From positions 1 to 16,349 of the forward strand of contig JABDJE010000094.1 of assembly GCA_013002625.1 (NCBI GenBank): a DNA stretch of 16,349 nucleotides, written 5' to 3'. Under the pieces are notes generated by a model. It worked only from the letters and a program-made list of their open reading frames with translations. It made no database searches and had not been told where the DNA came from. This document shows positions 1-8,246 of the stretch, one piece after another (the stretch's first letter is position 1; each line of letters opens with the position of its first letter). A program made the position numbers and the translations under genes. The DNA is from Saprospiraceae bacterium (GTDB lineage: Bacteria; Bacteroidota; Bacteroidia; Chitinophagales; Saprospiraceae).

Positions 1-207
1 AAGTATTATCTAAGGCTAGGATTTTCGAATGTATTAAACCAACTTTAACTCTGAACAGTGACTATGCATTCTTTTTTTATACCTACCCCATTTTCATCAC
101 TTTAATAGTTTTTTAAGACCAAGACAATACAAGGAATATTATCTTGTGGTCGACCTATAAGTCCATTAAAAAATCTATTTTAGTCCCGCTTAACGAAATC
201 ATAACTT

Positions 208-1767
208 ATGAATGCAACATTGAAAGATCAACCTCAGTTATTTGGCCATCCAAAGGGCCTTTTTGTTTTATTCCTGACTGAGATGTGGGAGCGTTTTTCG
301 TACTACGGAATGCGGGGTTTGCTTTCGCTTTATATGGCATCAGAACTGGTAGGGGATCCTAGAGGTCCAGGATTGGGATGGACGGATGCAGAAGCATTAA
401 AACTCTACGGTTGGTATACAATGCTTGTATATGTAATGTCAATTCCTGGCGGTCTGATTGCTGATAAATTAATTGGTCAGAAGAAGAGTGTCTTAATTGG
501 TGCGATTATATTATGCGCAGGGCATGGAATTCTTGCTATTGATGCCTTATGGGCATTTTATACAGGTCTTATTTTGGTTATTCTAGGTGTCGGGATGTTG
601 AAGCCTAACATTTCAACAATGGTTGGTGGACTTTATGAAAAGAATGATATCCGAAGAGATAAGGGATTCAGTATTTTCTATATAGGAATCAATACCGGGT
701 CTTTATTAGCGACAACGACTGTAGGATTAGTAGTTATGAAATGGGGTTGGCATGCTGGATTTGGTCTGGCAGGTATAGGAATGTTGTTTGGCTTAATGGT
801 GTATTTATATGGGCAGAAATATTTGGTTCATGTAGGCAATAAGACATCCACCGAAGAGATGAAAGATCAAGTGTCGTTAGGGAATGTCTTTTCTGAATTG
901 ATCAATTCACCCAAACAATTGATCATAGTAGTAGGGCTTATCATACTTTCGATTTATTACGGAGGCTTTGTACTTGAAGGCATAGATCATTGGGGTTATG
1001 CAGCCTTGTTTACCTTCCTTTCATTGGTTATTGGAATGCTCATGATCATATATAAGAACTTGAGATCTCAAGTTGAGAAAGATCGCTTTCTTGTTGTTTT
1101 ATTATCTTTTTTCCTAGTAATCGTTTTTTGGGGTGCATTTGAACAAGCTGGAGGATTAATGAATCTGTATACAGATAATAAAACCGACAGGATGTTGTTT
1201 GGGTGGGAAGTTCCTACGATCTGGTTTCAAAGCCTCAATGCAGGATTTATCATCTTGTTTGCAGTTACAGTGGCCAATTACTGGGCAAAGCGTAAATTAA
1301 AAAATAAGGAAGCCTCTTCTTTATTTAAAATGGCTACCGGTACTATAATTATGGGTCTGGGCTTTATTTTTATGGTATTTGCAGCTAGAGAAGCAGAAGC
1401 TACTGGAACATCTGCAATGTATTGGCTCGTTCTCGCATACTTTTTCCATACTATTGGAGAACTATGCTCTTCTCCAGTTTCACTTTCGTTTGTAACTAAA
1501 CTTGCACCTTTAAGATATGCATCCTTGATGATGGGACTCTACTTTGCGTCGACGGGACTTGGAAACAAAGTTGCTGGATTGCTGGGTGAAAATGCTTCTG
1601 AATATAGTGAGCTCACCATTTTTACAGGAATTACAATATTTACTGTATTGTTTGGTCTGGGAGTCATTGCACTACTCAAGCCACTCAAACGTCTAACACA
1701 TGGTGCAGAAGACAAAGAAGGTACTTCGCATGAAGAACAGGAGGGATTTGAGCTTGCAGATCAATAG
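208..1767 (+). CDS. POT/PTR2-family proton-coupled oligopeptide transporter (first of tandem pair)
   Basis: This inner-membrane protein of 519 residues probably imports di- and tripeptides with protons. It has the POT signatures in order. The TM1 motif ExxERFxYY is at residues 25-33 (E25, E28, R29, F30, Y32, Y33), which couples protons and binds peptide in this family. The MFS loop motif GGLIADKLIG is at 81-90. The PTR2 signature FYIGINTG is at 157-164. FEQAGG is at 311-316 and GELCSSP at 417-423, whose Glu is the conserved TM10 acidic residue. Length and the many hydrophobic segments fit a bacterial 14-TM POT. The ATG at 208 starts directly before the conserved 'LFGHPKGLFVLF' entry into TM1, and no Shine-Dalgarno is visible. 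A paralogue follows 61 bp downstream and is probably co-transcribed. The family call is firm; the exact substrate is not shown by sequence. Confidence 0.95.
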   Translation: MNATLKDQPQLFGHPKGLFVLFLTEMWERFSYYGMRGLLSLYMASELVGDPRGPGLGWTDAEALKLYGWYTMLVYVMSIPGGLIADKLIGQKKSVLIGAIILCAGHGILAIDALWAFYTGLILVILGVGMLKPNISTMVGGLYEKNDIRRDKGFSIFYIGINTGSLLATTTVGLVVMKWGWHAGFGLAGIGMLFGLMVYLYGQKYLVHVGNKTSTEEMKDQVSLGNVFSELINSPKQLIIVVGLIILSIYYGGFVLEGIDHWGYAALFTFLSLVIGMLMIIYKNLRSQVEKDRFLVVLLSFFLVIVFWGAFEQAGGLMNLYTDNKTDRMLFGWEVPTIWFQSLNAGFIILFAVTVANYWAKRKLKNKEASSLFKMATGTIIMGLGFIFMVFAAREAEATGTSAMYWLVLAYFFHTIGELCSSPVSLSFVTKLAPLRYASLMMGLYFASTGLGNKVAGLLGENASEYSELTIFTGITIFTVLFGLGVIALLKPLKRLTHGAEDKEGTSHEEQEGFELADQ

Positions 1768-1828
1768 TCTGCGCGCAATAAGTTAACATGACACAATAGT
1801 TCGAAACAAGCATAAATCAATCTCAGTT

Positions 1829-3586
1829 ATGAATGAAACGAATAAAGTAGAGATCCGTCCAGAGGTGATGGGTCATCCGTCACAATTATTTGTACTCTTT
1901 TTTACAGAAATGTGGGAGCGCTTTTCTTATTACGGAATGCGTGCATTATTAATCATGTTTCTTACTGCATCCATTATGGACGGAGGATGGGGATGGCCTC
2001 AGGAACATGCCTTTGCCATCTTTGGAACTTATGTAAGTTTGGTTTACCTGTCAACCTTGGTAGGTGGCTATATGGCCGACAACAAGATCGGCTATCGCTA
2101 TGCTGTTGCAATTGGTGCATTACTTATGACCATGGGCCATGGTTGTATGGCCATCGAAACGCAATTTTTTGTCTACCTCGGATTATTTCTGCTTGTTGTG
2201 GGTAGCGGTTTTTTCAAACCAAATATGACTTCAATTATTTCAGAGATGTATAAGGGCCACACCGAGAAAAAGGATGGTGCCTATACTATATTTTACATGG
2301 GTGTAAATGCTGGCGCATTCCTGGGAATATTACTATGTGGTTACCTAGGTGAAATGGTAGGGTGGTCTTTGGGATTTGGATTAGCTGGCATATTTATGTT
2401 ATTCGGTTTACTCCAATTCTGGTACGCCCAGGATATATTTGGAGACATAGGAAAGGTGCCGGCTAAAAATAAAAACGAGCAGTTGGAGCTCGATCCAGAT
2501 GAACCACCACTGAACCCATTTACGAAGACGCAAGTTACGCTTGCTGTATTCGCTTCTGTGTTGGGATTGGCCTGGATAATTAATGATCCAGTATCTAAGA
2601 TATCTGAAGGTTCGATAAATGTATTTGGATTCTTGAATGGAATAATTCCGGGACTGGATGGGCCAAGCTTGGCCATTCTTACCGGCGTTGTGCTCTTTGT
2701 AGCCATTCTGATCATGAGAATTTCTAAGTATGTAAAAGTTGTAAGAGACAGAATGATGGCGGTTGTGTTTTTTGCATTTATAACCATCTTCTTTTGGGCG
2801 ATTTTTGAACAAGCCCCGGGTTCGCTTACAATCTTTGCTAGAGATTTTACCAATAGGGTTCTTGAAGGCAATTCGGCTATAATTTTCAAAGTTGTAAACT
2901 CTTTGATGACCATAGTTCCGTTGATTATCATCAACTTTGCAATGTTTCAGTTATTCAAAAAGACCTTCTCTAAATATGCACTTTCAAATATCTTCCTGTC
3001 TATAAGTTTTGTGATTATTTGGGGAATTGCAATTTGGATGCTGTATACAGAGTTCCTCAAAGATGTTGCAGAAGTACCTGCCTCATGGTTTGGCGTTCTA
3101 AACTCATTATTCATTATCACCTTCGCCCCGTTATTTTCTAAGTGGTGGGAGAGTAAGTATAATCCAAATGCCAATATGAAATATGCCATAGGTATGTTCC
3201 TACTGGCATTAGGTATGGCTTGTGTTGCATTGGGAGCTATGAATATTCCAGCAGGGGCTACAACGGCTTCAGTAAGTATGATTTGGTTGATTCTCGTTTA
3301 CCTCTTCCATACCTTAGGAGAGCTTTGTGTTAGTCCAGTAGCATTATCTTATGTAAGTAAATTGGTGCCTGGAAGAATGATTGCCTTTATGTTTGGTATT
3401 TGGTACCTCGCCATCGCCATTGGAATGAAGTTAGCAGGTGTATTCGGGGAACATTCATCCGGCATTGCTGAAGAGCACGGCATGAGCACTTTCTTCTGGA
3501 TATTAACTGCGATAGCTGGAGCGTTAGGTCTACTGGCAATACTGATGACGCCAATTGTTAAGAAATTGATGCATGGGATAAGGTAG
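1829..3586 (+). CDS. POT/PTR2-family proton-coupled oligopeptide transporter (second of tandem pair)
   Basis: A second peptide transporter of 585 residues, clearly paralogous to the upstream gene. It shows ExxERFxYY at residues 27-35, GGYMADNKIG at 79-88, FYMGVNAG at 155-162, FEQAPG at 326-331 and a GELCVSP motif near the C-terminus, all typical of POT transporters. It is about 66 residues longer than its neighbour. The extra length includes a polar, acidic, proline-containing loop at about 206-232 and additional hydrophobic segments in the C-terminal half (about 365-445). The pair probably arose by duplication and diverged in substrate range. Start at ATG 1829; the spacing from the upstream stop is too short for a well-defined promoter, so an operon is likely. 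Confidence 0.94.
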   Translation: MNETNKVEIRPEVMGHPSQLFVLFFTEMWERFSYYGMRALLIMFLTASIMDGGWGWPQEHAFAIFGTYVSLVYLSTLVGGYMADNKIGYRYAVAIGALLMTMGHGCMAIETQFFVYLGLFLLVVGSGFFKPNMTSIISEMYKGHTEKKDGAYTIFYMGVNAGAFLGILLCGYLGEMVGWSLGFGLAGIFMLFGLLQFWYAQDIFGDIGKVPAKNKNEQLELDPDEPPLNPFTKTQVTLAVFASVLGLAWIINDPVSKISEGSINVFGFLNGIIPGLDGPSLAILTGVVLFVAILIMRISKYVKVVRDRMMAVVFFAFITIFFWAIFEQAPGSLTIFARDFTNRVLEGNSAIIFKVVNSLMTIVPLIIINFAMFQLFKKTFSKYALSNIFLSISFVIIWGIAIWMLYTEFLKDVAEVPASWFGVLNSLFIITFAPLFSKWWESKYNPNANMKYAIGMFLLALGMACVALGAMNIPAGATTASVSMIWLILVYLFHTLGELCVSPVALSYVSKLVPGRMIAFMFGIWYLAIAIGMKLAGVFGEHSSGIAEEHGMSTFFWILTAIAGALGLLAILMTPIVKKLMHGIR

Positions 3587-3587
3587 G

Positions 3588-3597
3588 AAGGAGGTGA
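3588..3597 (+). other. Orphan Shine-Dalgarno-like motif
   Basis: AAGGAGGTGA lies one base after the stop codon of the second transporter. It is a 10-base match to the sequence complementary to the usual 16S rRNA 3' end. No credible reading frame follows at ribosome-binding distance: the next ATG, at 3632, opens a four-codon frame. It may be chance, or the remnant of a lost small gene. Bacteroidetes rarely rely on such sites, which is why it stands out. Confidence 0.35.
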
Positions 3598-3642
3598 AGG
3601 ATAATAGATCAAAATAAACGGTAAACGATATATGGTAAAAGT

Positions 3643-3753
3643 GTGAGAGTAACAAGTTACGAGTTTCAAGGTGTTAAGCTTTTATATCAATACCCCCGTA
3701 ACCCGTAACTCGTTACCCGAACCCCGTAAACCGAATCCCAAAACTCGAAACCC
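3643..3753. repeat. Degenerate 7-bp tandem repeat in two opposed arms
   Basis: On the plus strand, 3695-3750 divides without gaps into eight heptamers: cccgtaa, cccgtaa, ctcgtta, cccgaac, cccgtaa, accgaat, cccaaaa, ctcgaaa. The working consensus is C-[CT]-C-G-[TA]-A-A. The same unit appears on the minus strand at 3643-3670 as cttgaaa, ctcgtaa, cttgtta and a weaker ctctcac. The two arms therefore form an imperfect inverted repeat: 3649-3672 against 3693-3716 pairs at 18 of 24 positions by my count. Four of the six mismatches would be G-U pairs in a minus-strand RNA. Units are too short and variable for CRISPR. The array sits between a transporter gene and the MOSC operon. Function unknown; a mobile intergenic repeat, a protein-binding array or an RNA structure are all possible. 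Confidence 0.8.
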
Positions 3754-3777
3754 ATTAGCTATACAACCATTTTAATT

Positions 3778-4569
3778 ATGGCATTCTCAATCAGTGATCT
3801 CTTCATTTACCCAATCAAAAGCCTAGGCGGAATAAGCGTAGATAAGGCATTTGCAGAAAAGGAAGGATTTCAACATGATCGAAGATGGATGCTGGTTGAT
3901 ACAAATGGTCGATTTCTATCCCAACGGGAACATCATGAAATGGCATTGTTCTCAAGCAGTTTATCGGCATCTCATCTTAGCATTACATTTGACCATGATA
4001 AAATAGATATTCCATTGACTGATACTTCAGGCACCACTCAGATGGTAACAGTGTGGGACCATACTGTCAATGCAACTGAGGTTGACGTTCAAATTAGTGC
4101 ATGGTTTTCAGACAAACTAAAACAAAAATGCAAATTGGTTCGGATGATTGAATCAACGAATAGAATTAAAGAATTTCCAAAAAAGCCTTATAAATCTCAA
4201 GTCAGTTTCGCAGATGGTTATCCCTATCTGATATTAGGGACAGCCAGTATGAATCTTTTAAATCAAAAACTGGATGCACCATTGAATGTGAATCGATTTA
4301 GGCCCAACATAGTTGTGGATACCACGGAGGCCCATGAGGAGGATCGTTGGGAGGATTTCAGGATCAATGAAGTTGAGATGCGTATAGTGAAGCCTTGTGC
4401 CAGGTGCGTTGTCACAACAATTGATCAGAGAACAGGTGCGAGAGGAAAAGAACCATTGAAGACATTAGCCGGATATAGAAAATGGGATAAAATGATATAT
4501 TTTGGTGCGAATGGTATTCTGCTATCTTCTGGCGTTGTAAATAAAGGCGACCAAATTCAATTATCTTGA
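3778..4569 (+). CDS. MOSC-domain protein, mARC/YcbX-like molybdenum cofactor enzyme
   Basis: This 263-residue protein has the N-terminal MOSC beta-barrel (YPIKSLGG at 11-18, then a DRRWMLVD segment at 34-41) followed by a MOSC domain with FRPNIVV at 174-180. The block KPCARCVVTTIDQRTG at 205-220 and the following KEPLKTL match the region of human mARC around its molybdenum-ligating Cys273. By that alignment Cys210 should be the Mo ligand. mARC and YcbX reduce N-hydroxylated compounds, receiving electrons from a flavoprotein or ferredoxin-like domain. This protein stops after the MOSC domain, so it lacks the C-terminal ferredoxin domain of E. coli YcbX and would need a separate donor, which is not visible here. 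Four bases separate it from the downstream membrane protein gene, indicating an operon. Family call firm; substrate unknown. Confidence 0.9.
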   Translation: MAFSISDLFIYPIKSLGGISVDKAFAEKEGFQHDRRWMLVDTNGRFLSQREHHEMALFSSSLSASHLSITFDHDKIDIPLTDTSGTTQMVTVWDHTVNATEVDVQISAWFSDKLKQKCKLVRMIESTNRIKEFPKKPYKSQVSFADGYPYLILGTASMNLLNQKLDAPLNVNRFRPNIVVDTTEAHEEDRWEDFRINEVEMRIVKPCARCVVTTIDQRTGARGKEPLKTLAGYRKWDKMIYFGANGILLSSGVVNKGDQIQLS

Positions 4570-4573
4570 CGAC

Positions 4574-5584
4574 ATGGAGTTGGGGAGTTCTAAAAAACTG
4601 GCTATTCAGAGATTAACAGCGCTCTGGGCACTAACGGAATCGGGATTAGGAGGCTTGCTCCATGCATTTAACTCTCCATTTACGGGTTTGTTCGTGGGCA
4701 GCATTGCCATTATCCTGATTGCACTCATTTACACCTTGAGTGGAAAACAATGGTCTGTGGTACTTAAAGCACTTACTATTGTTCTGATTATCAAAATGGC
4801 GGTGGCACCACACTCCAATATTACATCTTACTTTGCTGTGAGTTTTCAAGCTGTTGCCGGTATTATTATTCTTAGAATTATCCCTTCTATTGCAGTTGGG
4901 AGTATTGTTTTTGCTGTAGTTGCCTTGGTTGAGTCCGCCATTCAAAAAATTCTGGTGCTGTATATTTTATATGGTAAAACAATTTGGGAGGCTATAGATG
5001 AATTTGGCGTCTGGGTAAACAGAAAGTTTGAAAACTCATTCTTGCTCATTACATCTAAAAATGTCATTCTGGTGTACATTGGTCTCTATATCATGATGGG
5101 TTTATTGGTCGGCTTATTCATTGCTGCAGCAAATAAGTCTATTAAAAAAGAATGGAACAATCCAAAATATATGATACAATTGGACAAGGGGCTATCGGTA
5201 GGAGAGCACGACATGCAAAGGAAGAAAAGCAATTATACCCATCTAATTTTTATCATGATCACCTTATTAATATTGACCCTTTTCGCCTCACTGACTCAAG
5301 GGATTGGGCAGGGCTTTTATCTATTGGGACGGACGATGTTGCTCTTAGGGATATGGTATTTGTTTTTGGCGCCATGGATTATGAAGCAATTGAGAAAGCT
5401 TCTCAAAAAGCGTCAAAGTAAATTGGGTGTAGAATTGGATCAGACGTTCATTTTGTTGCCCTATTTAAAAACAATTATTACCCGTGCCTGGAGTGAGTCC
5501 AGGGATTTGGGCACATTCAAAAAATGGTATTATTTTCTCATTTACACTATTCTCTATTCACTTAGGTTTAAACTGAAACAATGA
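4574..5584 (+). CDS. Unrecognised polytopic membrane protein, co-transcribed with MOSC and NTPase genes
   Basis: I cannot name this 336-residue protein. It has roughly eight hydrophobic segments (about 38-56, 62-78, 84-101, 107-133, 160-186, 221-240, 247-270, 315-330). The N-terminal stretch is rich in small residues (LGGLLHAFNSPFTGLFVG, 25-42). A charged loop at about 187-220 splits the protein into a larger N-terminal membrane half and a C-terminal half. The C-terminal half has a basic linker at about 271-283 and a LLPYLKTIITRAW segment at 294-306. This bipartite layout recalls substrate-binding (S) and transmembrane (T) parts of energy-coupling-factor transporters, but that is only an impression. 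The stop overlaps the ATG of the NTPase gene by four bases (ATGA), so the two are translationally coupled. Context suggests a role linked to molybdenum cofactor, possibly transport. Confidence 0.85.
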   Translation: MELGSSKKLAIQRLTALWALTESGLGGLLHAFNSPFTGLFVGSIAIILIALIYTLSGKQWSVVLKALTIVLIIKMAVAPHSNITSYFAVSFQAVAGIIILRIIPSIAVGSIVFAVVALVESAIQKILVLYILYGKTIWEAIDEFGVWVNRKFENSFLLITSKNVILVYIGLYIMMGLLVGLFIAAANKSIKKEWNNPKYMIQLDKGLSVGEHDMQRKKSNYTHLIFIMITLLILTLFASLTQGIGQGFYLLGRTMLLLGIWYLFLAPWIMKQLRKLLKKRQSKLGVELDQTFILLPYLKTIITRAWSESRDLGTFKKWYYFLIYTILYSLRFKLKQ

Positions 5585-6057
5585 TTAGCATCTACACGGG
5601 CGCGGTGCATACCGGAAAGACGACATCACTTAGGGCGTGGGCAAAAGAGAGCGTAGGTACAGGTGGATTTCTTACACCAGATAGGAATGGAAGTAGGGTA
5701 TTTGAAAATATTGCTACCAAGGAAGTCATACCATTTCAGGTTGATTCCACAGAGCATGCAGCTACTTTAGAAGTTGGGCCCTATGTTTTTCTCAAATCAA
5801 CCTTTCAATCAGGCATTAAAGTCGTTGCCGAACAGATCGATAATGCGCTTTACGATACTATAATAATCGACGAACTTGGGAAATTGGAATTGAAAGGAGA
5901 GGGCTTCGCGCAAATAGGCTACATGATAGCACAAGACTATTTAAATAAGCACTTTATTGTAATCGTTCGCGATTCTCTCGTCCATCAAATAGCCCAGAAA
6001 TTTGAGTTTCCATGTTATAGTGTAATAAGAGATACGACTAAGCTGCTGCCTCAATAA
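5581..6057 (+). CDS. THEP1-like P-loop NTPase (NTPase_1 / DUF2478-like)
   Basis: A 158-residue cytoplasmic P-loop protein. The Walker A motif GAVHTGKTT is at 7-15 (Lys13). It is followed by GGFLTP at 28-33, typical of THEP1-type nucleoside triphosphatases. The Walker B motif TIIIDELG at 93-100 is followed by KLEL, the family's characteristic D-E-[IL]-G-x-[LM]-E-L. Related proteins hydrolyse NTPs slowly in vitro and their cellular role is poorly defined. From memory, DUF2478-type relatives are found near molybdenum genes; I could not verify this. The gene overlaps the preceding membrane-protein gene by four bases, suggesting that the two proteins act together, for example as an ATP-driven partner. 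It lacks the ABC signature (LSGGQ), so it is not a standard ABC ATPase. Its stop lies only 10 bases from the convergent oxidoreductase gene. Confidence 0.85.
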   Translation: MISIYTGAVHTGKTTSLRAWAKESVGTGGFLTPDRNGSRVFENIATKEVIPFQVDSTEHAATLEVGPYVFLKSTFQSGIKVVAEQIDNALYDTIIIDELGKLELKGEGFAQIGYMIAQDYLNKHFIVIVRDSLVHQIAQKFEFPCYSVIRDTTKLLPQ

Positions 6058-6067
6058 TGCGCTTAAC

Positions 6068-8230
6068 TTACCCAATAACGTCTTTGTAGTTTACAAAAGG
6101 CTGCTTATAGAATCGTTGTCCGCTGGCTGCTGCAAATGCATTGGCAATCGCACCACCTGCTGGTGGCAATGTCGGTTCACCCAGTCCGGTAGGATCATTT
6201 TGACTTTCGACAAAATGAACTTCAATTTCAGGCACTTCACTTATGCGAATCAATCTGTATGTATCATAATTGGTCTGTTGTGTACGGCCTTTTTCAAAAT
6301 CAAACTGTCCATACATTGCATGACCAATGCCATCTATGATGCCGCCTTCCACTTGATTTTTCGCTGCAATTGGATTGACCACAATTCCGCAATCCACACA
6401 GCAAATAATTTTCTTAACGACCGGCATACCGTTCTCCATTTCAACTTCCGCCACTTCTGCCACATAAGTATTATGTGAGTAATATGCTGAAAACCCTAAA
6501 TGGACACCTTCTCTTGGTTGGTCCCAATTAGATTTTTCTCTGGCTAGCTTAATAACGCCGGTGTATTTATCAATATCGTAATTGAATTTATCACCGTCAT
6601 CATTGTAAGCCTCTCCAACAGGATTTGTTCTTGCTCTTTCAAATAATTCCAGGCGTAAGTCGATCGGATCTTTGCCCAGGTGCATAGCAAGTTCATCGAT
6701 GTAAGCCTGTTCAGCGTATGCGAGGAAGTTAGCATAAGGGGCACGCCAAGCACCAGTAGTAATATTACTTTCAAATACATGACTGTCTACCCTGAAATTA
6801 TCAATCGTACCTGCAGGAAAATTACTCGGCATTGGGTCCCACATTCTACCGTTGATACAGGTTTCAACCATATACCAAGCATCTATTTTACCATCCTTAA
6901 TGCCCGTCTTAAACTTAAACTTACTCGCTGGACGATAGGTGCCTGCTGTCATGTCATCCTCCCTCGTAAATGTGAGCTTGACCGGTTTTTCGATCAGCTT
7001 CGAAATTTCAGCTGCTTCCAGAGCAAAGTCCCCATACAAGCGTCTGCCAAAACCACCACCCATTCTGGTCATGTCAATTTTTATTTCAGAAGGATCTCTA
7101 TCCAGGAGTTTTGACAATCTGTTTCTCGTCCATTCAGGCGTCTGGATTGGTCCTAGAAAATAGGCTTGTGTCTCATTTACATCTGCATAGAAGTTCATAG
7201 GTTCCAGACAGCTGTGCGGTAAAAAAGGCGCTTCATAGGTGCGTTCAAATATTTCATCTGCAGCATCAAATGCAGCAAATACATCTCCATCTTCTCTTCT
7301 TGCTTCATCAGCTTTTTTATCCAGCAAAGCCAATAATTCTTTATCATGATAGGCTGAGTCTTCGATGTCTGGTCCTACTTTCCACTCTGCTTTTAAAGCT
7401 TTCTGACCTTTTATGGCGGCCCAGGTATTGGATGCGATAACTGCGATTTTATCACCAAATTGAACAACATCACTTACGCCATTAATAGCTTTTGTGTCTG
7501 TATCATCAAATGATTCAAGTGTATATCCGAATGCAGGTGGCCGCAGAACGACAGCATACACCATACCTTCTTTATCAACATCAAGACCAAACAAAGGCTT
7601 GCCGGTAATGATATCTTGAAGATCTACATTGGTTTGACTCTTACCTATGATTTTAAAATCATTTGGATCCTTCAAATCTACTTCTTCCGGCACCTCTCTT
7701 TGAGATGCAAGTTGTGCTATTTCACCATAACCGATTGATTCATTATTTGGACCAGATATTATTCCATTGGCTACACTACAATCTTCTGCATTGACGCCCC
7801 ATTGTTCAGCAGCTGTATCAACGAGCATTTTTCTCGCAGTTGCGCCCGCCATTCGAAGACTTTCCCATCCTTGGCGAATGGATTGACTTCCACCTGCAAC
7901 TTGACGTGTATACCATTCAGTGTTTAATCCTGCTTGTTCAACAACTACATCATGCCAATTTACATCCAGTTCTTCAGCGACAATCATGGGCATCGATGTC
8001 TTGATATTTTGTCCAATTTCTGGATTTGGAGAATAGATGGTAACCAGGCCGGTGTCTCCAATTTTGAGGAAGGCATTGATATCAAACCATTCAGAAGGAA
8101 TAGCTTTAGGCAATGGTCCTTCAGGTTTACATCCCATTAGCCAATTGAATCCCAGAATCATTCCTCCACCAGCTGCAGCGGATACTTTCAGAAATGATCG
8201 TCTTTTATATGTTGTTTGAACTTTAGTCAT
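6068..8230 (-). CDS. Molybdopterin-binding subunit of an exported xanthine dehydrogenase-family (IorB-like) hydroxylase
   Basis: This 720-residue catalytic subunit hydroxylates an aldehyde or N-heterocycle at a molybdenum centre. The N-terminus has a twin-arginine signal, KRRSFLK at 9-15, then a hydrophobic stretch and LMGC at 31-34. Export by Tat is therefore expected, and Cys34 could be lipidated. Cofactor motifs are present: GGGFGRR at 391-397, GAWRAP at 493-498, and GLGEPTLPP at 682-690. The Glu685 in the last motif corresponds to the catalytic base of the family. PHSCLEPMN at 338-346 is another conserved block. The arrangement resembles the beta subunit of isoquinoline 1-oxidoreductase rather than three-subunit xanthine dehydrogenase. 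It lies 16 bases downstream of the 2Fe-2S subunit gene in one operon. No FAD subunit, cytochrome or XdhC-type insertion factor is visible in the window. Substrate cannot be read from sequence. Confidence 0.93.
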   Translation of the reverse strand: MTKVQTTYKRRSFLKVSAAAGGGMILGFNWLMGCKPEGPLPKAIPSEWFDINAFLKIGDTGLVTIYSPNPEIGQNIKTSMPMIVAEELDVNWHDVVVEQAGLNTEWYTRQVAGGSQSIRQGWESLRMAGATARKMLVDTAAEQWGVNAEDCSVANGIISGPNNESIGYGEIAQLASQREVPEEVDLKDPNDFKIIGKSQTNVDLQDIITGKPLFGLDVDKEGMVYAVVLRPPAFGYTLESFDDTDTKAINGVSDVVQFGDKIAVIASNTWAAIKGQKALKAEWKVGPDIEDSAYHDKELLALLDKKADEARREDGDVFAAFDAADEIFERTYEAPFLPHSCLEPMNFYADVNETQAYFLGPIQTPEWTRNRLSKLLDRDPSEIKIDMTRMGGGFGRRLYGDFALEAAEISKLIEKPVKLTFTREDDMTAGTYRPASKFKFKTGIKDGKIDAWYMVETCINGRMWDPMPSNFPAGTIDNFRVDSHVFESNITTGAWRAPYANFLAYAEQAYIDELAMHLGKDPIDLRLELFERARTNPVGEAYNDDGDKFNYDIDKYTGVIKLAREKSNWDQPREGVHLGFSAYYSHNTYVAEVAEVEMENGMPVVKKIICCVDCGIVVNPIAAKNQVEGGIIDGIGHAMYGQFDFEKGRTQQTNYDTYRLIRISEVPEIEVHFVESQNDPTGLGEPTLPPAGGAIANAFAAASGQRFYKQPFVNYKDVIG

Positions 8231-8246
8231 TGTCTTTAATTGAAAA

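Noticed and set aside
1..207. Promoter for the first transporter
   Set aside because: I looked for the Bacteroidetes -7 (TAnnTTTG) and -33 (TTG) elements and found only partial matches with wrong spacing. This 207-base stretch shows no gene or clear signal.
2341..2934. A 197-codon minus-strand open frame inside the second transporter gene
   Set aside because: It lies wholly opposite a strongly conserved POT transporter, has no recognisable domain, and its residue make-up looks like the antisense of membrane-protein codons.
3643..3753. CRISPR-like or transposon-end interpretation of the intergenic repeat
   Set aside because: The units are only 7 bases and degenerate, there are no spacers, no cas or transposase gene is nearby, and no target-site duplication was seen.
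6680..7114. Plus-strand open frames inside the molybdopterin subunit gene (also at 6116-6478 and 6939-7163)
   Set aside because: They are opposite well-conserved cofactor-binding regions, overlap each other and show no protein-like pattern; they are shadow frames.
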